A DNA stretch of 64,000 bases, taken from positions 1 to 64,000 of the forward strand of contig NZ_JAAOEN010000022.1 in NCBI RefSeq assembly GCF_011320225.1, in the 5' to 3' direction. The notes under the pieces are model-generated. The model had not been told where the DNA came from and ran no database searches. It worked only from the letters and a program-made list of their open reading frames with translations. The stretch is from Phytoactinopolyspora limicola (GTDB lineage Bacteria; Actinomycetota; Actinomycetes; Jiangellales; Jiangellaceae). Position 1 is the first letter of the stretch, and each line of letters opens with the position of its first letter. A program made the translations under genes and the position numbers. This document shows positions 60,401 to 64,000 of the stretch, one piece after another.

Positions 60401-63400
60401 CGACGACGTTCGCTCCGTCAGCGCGTTGGGTGTAGGTGTAGGAGAACGTCGGCTCGTCCGAATTCTTCCGCTGGCCAGGCGCCCATACGTCCGCCGTCCG
60501 GCCCAGGGGATCATGGCTGATGTCCGTTCGTAGCCCAGCCTCGTCGATGATGGCGGTCTCCTCACCCCACGCCGGGTTGAGCATGGTGGTGACCGTCGCG
60601 CCATTCGGGCGGGTTACCTTCGCCCGGGTGAGTGGGCCGCCGGAGGCGGGTGTGTAGGCGACGGTAGCGGTGTGCCCTAGGACGTTGGACACCGACTTCT
60701 CCCGGCCAAGGTGGTCGTAGGTGAGGCGGGCGACCACCTGGTAACGCGGCTCGCCATCCGAGCCGAACCCGGATAGCCGTTCCGCTGTGGTCACCGCGCC
60801 GCGGGTGGGTGGCGCGCCGTGGCTGTCAGCACCGTCGTAGTACAGGCGTTCGTCCTCGATGACGTCGTCCGGACCCCAGTCGGCGTCGCAGGACGCAGCG
60901 ACAACCAGCTTGCGCGCCGGAAGTTCGAGCAGGCCGGCCGCGGGATTGGACGCGTACTCGTACCGCGCACAGGTGTCGTCATCCGGGTCGTCGATGTCGC
61001 CGAAGTCGGCGGTCATCGCCAGCACGCCATCGTCGGTGTAGAAGTTCTCAGATCCGGATACGCGTTCGGCGCCGTCGTCGAGAGCCTCGGTCTGGCGCAT
61101 GGCCCGTTCTTCGGTCTTGAACGCCCGAGTCGTGCCCCACGGGTGTTCCTTGGTTGCGGTGGGATCGGAGACCCAGTGATCGGTGATCTCCCGGCTCACC
61201 ACGGTGTCGCCGTCATAGGTCACCTGCTCGCGGGCTTGACCGGACAACGGCTCGGCATCGCGAACCGACGTCCCGGTCGAGTCCGTGATGGTGGCCGACC
61301 TCTGTCCGCCGGATTGGGTGCGGTCACCGTCCATACCCCGGAAGTACCTGGTCTCGGTGATCGACTGCTCGCCGTCGGGATGCCCCTTGGTGACGCGGAC
61401 GTGGTCATAGCCGCGCCACCTGGACCACGTCTTCTGATCGATGTCGACCAGCCCATCGACGTCGTCGAACCGCCACGCGGGTTTTGACAGGTACTCAACC
61501 TCGGTCACCGCTGGTTCGAGGCCGCTGACCCGGTCCGATTCGGTGACCTCTGTCACGACGTATTTGTGGAACCAGTCTTCGCGCTCCGGTAGGCCGTCCG
61601 GTGTCCACTTCGCCGGGTGGCAGCGCCGTTCGTTGGTGGCCGGTTCCGGCAGATCAGCCACCGTGCAGTCGGGTTTGGAATAGGCGACTGCAAGGCTGCC
61701 GCCGGTGCCGTAATGCACCGCCGACACGCGCCACCATTTCATCGCGGGGATGCCGTCGATGCCGTCCACGCGGTTGTCCATTTGGATGCCGTCGAAGCGG
61801 ACTTCGGGTGCGTTGAGCTCTCCGCCCACCAGACCGGTCTGGGTGATCCCGTTCAGCCACAGGCCGGCGCGGGTGCCGTCGCCGGGGGCCGGGAATGAGT
61901 GCCGCAGACGCCACGATGCCACGTCCGTATAGTCCGTGCCGTTGTGCACCTGCGTTCGGACGCCGGCCAGGCGCCTTGTCGTCCAGAAGGTGGGTGAGAA
62001 CTTGTTGTCACAGCTGTCGGTGCTGTTGCAAGCCTGATCCAACGGGGTGTCCGGGAAGGTCTGCGGTGCATCGGTTGAACACGCGCTTCCCGGGATACAC
62101 CGTGGTTCCGACTCGAAGATCACCCGCGCGTCGGCCGGCCTCGAGAACACGTGTCCGTCCCGATGGCCGTACTCGATCCGTACCAGATGGCTAGCCCGCA
62201 CATAGGTGCTGACGCTGGTGGCGGTCAGATCACGGGCGTAGTTGTTCGTCTCCGTTTCGTAGAAGAGCGCCATGGCATTACCCCAGGGGTCGACGACGTA
62301 GTCGAGGTTCCAGCGGTATGCCTGATCACAGAACGAGTCTTTGAACGCGGCCGAGTGGCAGGGTTCACCGGCGTGATTCCCAGCGACGGGTACCGTCCGG
62401 ACCGAGTTCGTCTCAGGTTTGCCCGCCGACCATCCGGGCAGCCGATTCAGTCCGAAGAAATATCGGGTGCCGTTCTTGGCGGTGACCACCCAGAACTCGC
62501 CGTCGCGGGCGCCGTTGGTGGCACCGGTGTGGCGCTCCACCCGCGATCCGTCGTCGGCGCGCGGTTTCCAGATGTCGTCCTGAGCGCCGTCGACCTGGAC
62601 GAGATCAGTACTTGATCCTTCCAAACTCAAGGTGGCGTTGTCCGTCGCCCAACACAGGTCACCCACCGTGCGGTCGCCGTTGTTGCCGCCGCGGTCCATG
62701 CTGCACTGTCGGTATCGGCGCTCGATCGAGCCACCGCCGGTTATCTCGAACCCTTCACCCGCCCAGCTCGGCTGGTTGTTGGTGGACGAGGTCCGCCCGT
62801 CCACACCTCCCGACGAGTACGTGAGTTCCACTGTCGGCGCGGGCCCGGCCGCGGCCGGAGGGACGTCCAGCGGATAGCTCCAGTTGAAGTTTCCGGCTTG
62901 GTCGCCGACGCTCCACGTCGCGGCGGGCGACAGCTTCGACGCGGTGAACCGTCCAGCACCGCCGGCCGGCCCGGCGATGACGGCGTACTGGGTATCGCTC
63001 TGGCTCACGTCGACGTCCGCCCACAACACACCAGACCCGTCATTGTGGGTGGCGACGGGCTCACCAGCGCATTCATCGTCGTCTGGGGAGGCCGATGTGC
63101 ATCCTTGCGGAAGTTCGACGAGGCGGAGCCGGCTGGCCCAATCTCCGCCGAAGGCGTGCCGGAACTCCTCGTACCCGATTCCTAGCGACACCGTGGTCGC
63201 CTTGGTGACGCCGTCGGTGCGAGCCACTCGCAGAACCAGCCGGTCATCGCCGCGATCGACGAGTTCTACGTCCACACTGCTGGGCATGGCCGTAGCCCGG
63301 AGGGGGTGGTTCTGCTGGCGGGGGTGGTGTAACCAGATGGGTAGCCCACCGGCGTGAGCGGTAGGGCCACTGGTCACGGCCGCTGACAGCGCCGCCGAGT

Positions 63401-63752
63401 CGGCCACGTCGATGGGGGCCTGTACAGCGGTGACATGCGCCGTGCCGGGTTCCGGCCAGACCACGTCGGGCGGATCGGCTACCGCGGCTAGGTCCGCTGG
63501 GCTCGGGTCCCAGTCGACGAATTCCGCGTCCGAGACGGGAACCGAGTCCTCCTCGGTGACCACCCAGTCCTCGAGGTCGCGAGGCCGGCGGTCAACACCG
63601 GCTGCCGGTCCGGCCAACGTAGCCAGCAACGCCAAGCCGAGGGCGAGGGTGCACCACAGGCGCAGCGAACCGCGGACGGTCAGCCAGGTCGAGGCGACAG
63701 TGGAGGGTGTAGGAGATGGAGTCGGAATCTGATGTGGGGACACGGTGATCAC
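57441..63752 (-). CDS. Giant secreted RHS/YD-repeat protein
   Basis: This 2103-residue protein has a signal peptide (hydrophobic stretch LWCTLALGLALLATLAGPAA), an SpvB-like N-terminal region (NWSYPLDVPPAAAGPAPTVE, GEGFEITGGGSIERRYRQC), many YD repeats (YTYDDLDRRITQTDSRG, YTYDQAGNVTKINDEP), and the RHS-associated core ending LEAREYDSTTGRFISVDPVA ... PVTFTDPDG, a self-cleavage-type motif. The 262-residue tail after it is unusual: a hydrophobic, cationic amphipathic stretch, a Pro/Gln/Ser-rich linker and a short C-terminal hydrophobic segment; no known toxin domain is seen. It starts at GTG 63752, weak SD (GTG 63743 also possible). Coupled to the lectin gene. Confidence 0.9.
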   Translation of the reverse strand: MITVSPHQIPTPSPTPSTVASTWLTVRGSLRLWCTLALGLALLATLAGPAAGVDRRPRDLEDWVVTEEDSVPVSDAEFVDWDPSPADLAAVADPPDVVWPEPGTAHVTAVQAPIDVADSAALSAAVTSGPTAHAGGLPIWLHHPRQQNHPLRATAMPSSVDVELVDRGDDRLVLRVARTDGVTKATTVSLGIGYEEFRHAFGGDWASRLRLVELPQGCTSASPDDDECAGEPVATHNDGSGVLWADVDVSQSDTQYAVIAGPAGGAGRFTASKLSPAATWSVGDQAGNFNWSYPLDVPPAAAGPAPTVELTYSSGGVDGRTSSTNNQPSWAGEGFEITGGGSIERRYRQCSMDRGGNNGDRTVGDLCWATDNATLSLEGSSTDLVQVDGAQDDIWKPRADDGSRVERHTGATNGARDGEFWVVTAKNGTRYFFGLNRLPGWSAGKPETNSVRTVPVAGNHAGEPCHSAAFKDSFCDQAYRWNLDYVVDPWGNAMALFYETETNNYARDLTATSVSTYVRASHLVRIEYGHRDGHVFSRPADARVIFESEPRCIPGSACSTDAPQTFPDTPLDQACNSTDSCDNKFSPTFWTTRRLAGVRTQVHNGTDYTDVASWRLRHSFPAPGDGTRAGLWLNGITQTGLVGGELNAPEVRFDGIQMDNRVDGIDGIPAMKWWRVSAVHYGTGGSLAVAYSKPDCTVADLPEPATNERRCHPAKWTPDGLPEREDWFHKYVVTEVTESDRVSGLEPAVTEVEYLSKPAWRFDDVDGLVDIDQKTWSRWRGYDHVRVTKGHPDGEQSITETRYFRGMDGDRTQSGGQRSATITDSTGTSVRDAEPLSGQAREQVTYDGDTVVSREITDHWVSDPTATKEHPWGTTRAFKTEERAMRQTEALDDGAERVSGSENFYTDDGVLAMTADFGDIDDPDDDTCARYEYASNPAAGLLELPARKLVVAASCDADWGPDDVIEDERLYYDGADSHGAPPTRGAVTTAERLSGFGSDGEPRYQVVARLTYDHLGREKSVSNVLGHTATVAYTPASGGPLTRAKVTRPNGATVTTMLNPAWGEETAIIDEAGLRTDISHDPLGRTADVWAPGQRKNSDEPTFSYTYTQRADGANVVASTSLQADGSTETVYELFDGLLRPRQTQRPAPGGGRVIEDLIYDSRGLVVKENGPYYNDAPPNTDVAIPDEQALPRQKLTTYDRADRPLVEKLVSYGEVVQTTQYTYAGDRHTVVPPEGEAATTTFTSIRGLTSRIRHHNDADGALPDGDADFDETVYSYTPAGQLAAVLDPAGNEWAFEYDLRGRMVAEHDPDKGTTTYTYDDLDRRITQTDSRGETLAFGYDELGRKTSVRRDTVDGPPLAEWEYDTLLPGRLSSTTRWVDGAPYTVRVAGYDTAGRPTGQEVVLPETEDDLAGTYSTSHTYTDAGEVATTTLPAAGELPAETLRYEYTGEDLPVSMASELGTYVTETDYTPFGEVSTFVSEHAGRWVQHKYEYDVATRRLSRVVTERELRPRRVTNVSYTYDQAGNVTKINDEPAPGFDESPDTQCFTYDHRRRLTSAWTPENSDCSAEPSTGGLGGATPYWNEWTFDEIGNRLSETRHSATRTSTSTYSYPDGGANQPHALLGVETIDDDGGRRTDTYTYDSAGNLAERTRNGTAETFTWDAEGHLVEIATDEDATSFVYDADGNRLLRSDRAGTTLYLDHTEITLTGDGDVEGTRYYTHGEQVVATRTHDGLTWVTPDHHGTNHTAIEDDTQQVHRRRMDPYGNTRGAPPSAWPDNRGFVGGVHDPGTGLTHLEAREYDSTTGRFISVDPVADYSDPQQLHGYAYANNSPVTFTDPDGQAFFIVVVAIAVRAVPVVTRVAANVVSRVTTKAPVVRTVANNVVSKVKGFFGRLFSHITTIFRTFTQWVTRIITTIKRVIRTIRSMKNQIVRTVQRVPVNRVKAKPSSRAKQQARTNTRNTSTPKKTTQPKPSSNRQPRPSQPSSRPQRQPENKAPQQRPPSQSGPSSRSSDRADGPPDRTDPPSGDDATRRPNFDPWRDTTPLVERDPEWAHQLPKNNWQSRDPNPGTAGYPTGGLGRAARFGFLAGSALGIIKVFKEMDVF
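57939..58229 (-). other. Cationic amphipathic tail segment of the RHS protein
   Basis: Residues about 1842-1938, directly after the core cleavage motif, alternate hydrophobic and Lys/Arg residues (for example GFFGRLFSHITTIFRTFTQW and ITTIKRVIRTIRSMKNQIV), with no acidic residues. This resembles a membrane-active peptide more than an enzyme domain. Confidence 0.55.
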
Positions 63753-64000
63753 CGCCAGGCATCAGGGGGACGCGCTCCGGATGTGACGCCTCAGCGGGAT
63801 CCCGTGACTGATCGACAAGATGGCCACAACGTAGGTGGAAACCGGCCGGTGGCTGAACGATTAAGTTGTCGATTGTTTCGACGCACGCCCGGCACGGCAG
63901 TTCGGAAGCGCGAGCCACCGGCGGCCCGCCACACGGCGTGCGCGACTCGGTGTGGATCACGCCGTGTGGTGGACCGGTTCGGTGGTGTCAGGCAGCCAGC
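63753..64000. promoter_or_regulatory. Upstream region of the RHS operon (right edge)
   Basis: The minus-strand sequence upstream of the RHS start includes a locally AT-richer stretch at 63838-63885, which is the likely promoter. TTGTCG at 63823-63818 could be a -35. No gene recognised to the window end. Confidence 0.3.

Noticed and set aside
63592-63960. Separate minus-strand gene upstream of the RHS start
   Set aside because: The frame overlaps the RHS signal-peptide region in another frame and has no recognisable domain or start signal.

Overview
The window is GC-rich, gene-dense DNA from an actinomycete. Supporting signs are the very high G/C codon use, GTG and TTG starts, a SARP/BTAD regulator, a Rv3369-type F420-dependent flavoprotein, an actinobacterial HelD, an Eis-like acetyltransferase, a DinB/mycothiol-transferase-like remnant, and many leaderless promoters of the form TAnnnT-N6/7-RTG. 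A Jiangella-like lineage is possible, but the order cannot be fixed from sequence alone. I see no rRNA, tRNA, CRISPR array, transposase or phage gene.

Layout. 0.3-3.5 kb: small redox and MmcQ/YjbR proteins, a DHA2 drug exporter and an FMN reductase. 3.7-12 kb: a giant SARP/NB-ARC regulator overlapping tail-to-tail a CUT1 sugar ABC operon (lipoprotein, two permeases, no ATPase), then a secreted S1 protease. 12.3-14 kb: an XRE-cupin regulator divergent from azlCD, sharing two matching palindromic operators. 14-21.4 kb: HelD, a GNAT/MFS pair, a broken LysR gene, Ogt and a second DHA2 exporter. 21.6-26.4 kb: a compact bioY / adenylate-forming ligase / thiolase / ecfT cluster plus a MOSC protein; it has no ECF ATPase, and the thiolase lacks two catalytic residues. 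26.4-27.7 kb: a repeat-rich non-coding stretch with hairpins, 177-bp duplications, a DinB remnant and a G-quadruplex motif.

27.7-36.9 kb: Eis-like GNAT, 2-keto-4-pentenoate hydratase family enzyme, stand-alone AAA ATPase, Nudix, CPBP protease, DUF2795, and tandem DUF885 peptidases. 36.9-43.2 kb: valS behind a leaderless leader peptide, then a translationally coupled CNNM/CNNM/SAM-hydrolase operon. 43.3-48.3 kb: a stand-alone PheRS-like synthetase with what looks like a complete attenuator (promoter, leaderless leader peptide, mutually exclusive RNA stems, Shine-Dalgarno sequestration), a LAL-type LuxR regulator and a small basic protein. 48.6-50.6 kb: malic enzyme and YqgE. 50.8-51.6 kb: a minisatellite and duplicated repeats related to those at 27 kb. 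51.8-63.8 kb: a Tat-exported amidase, and a two-gene operon for a 2103-residue RHS protein and a 1364-residue FG-GAP/ricin-lectin protein, which together resemble a split Tc-toxin B/C cage.

The most interesting items are the PheRS-like attenuator with its parallel at valS, the ATPase-less biotin-type ECF cluster with a degenerate thiolase, the RHS/propeller-lectin pair with a cationic amphipathic tail, and the two related repeat clusters. All function calls rest on reading motifs by eye; no database search was run.
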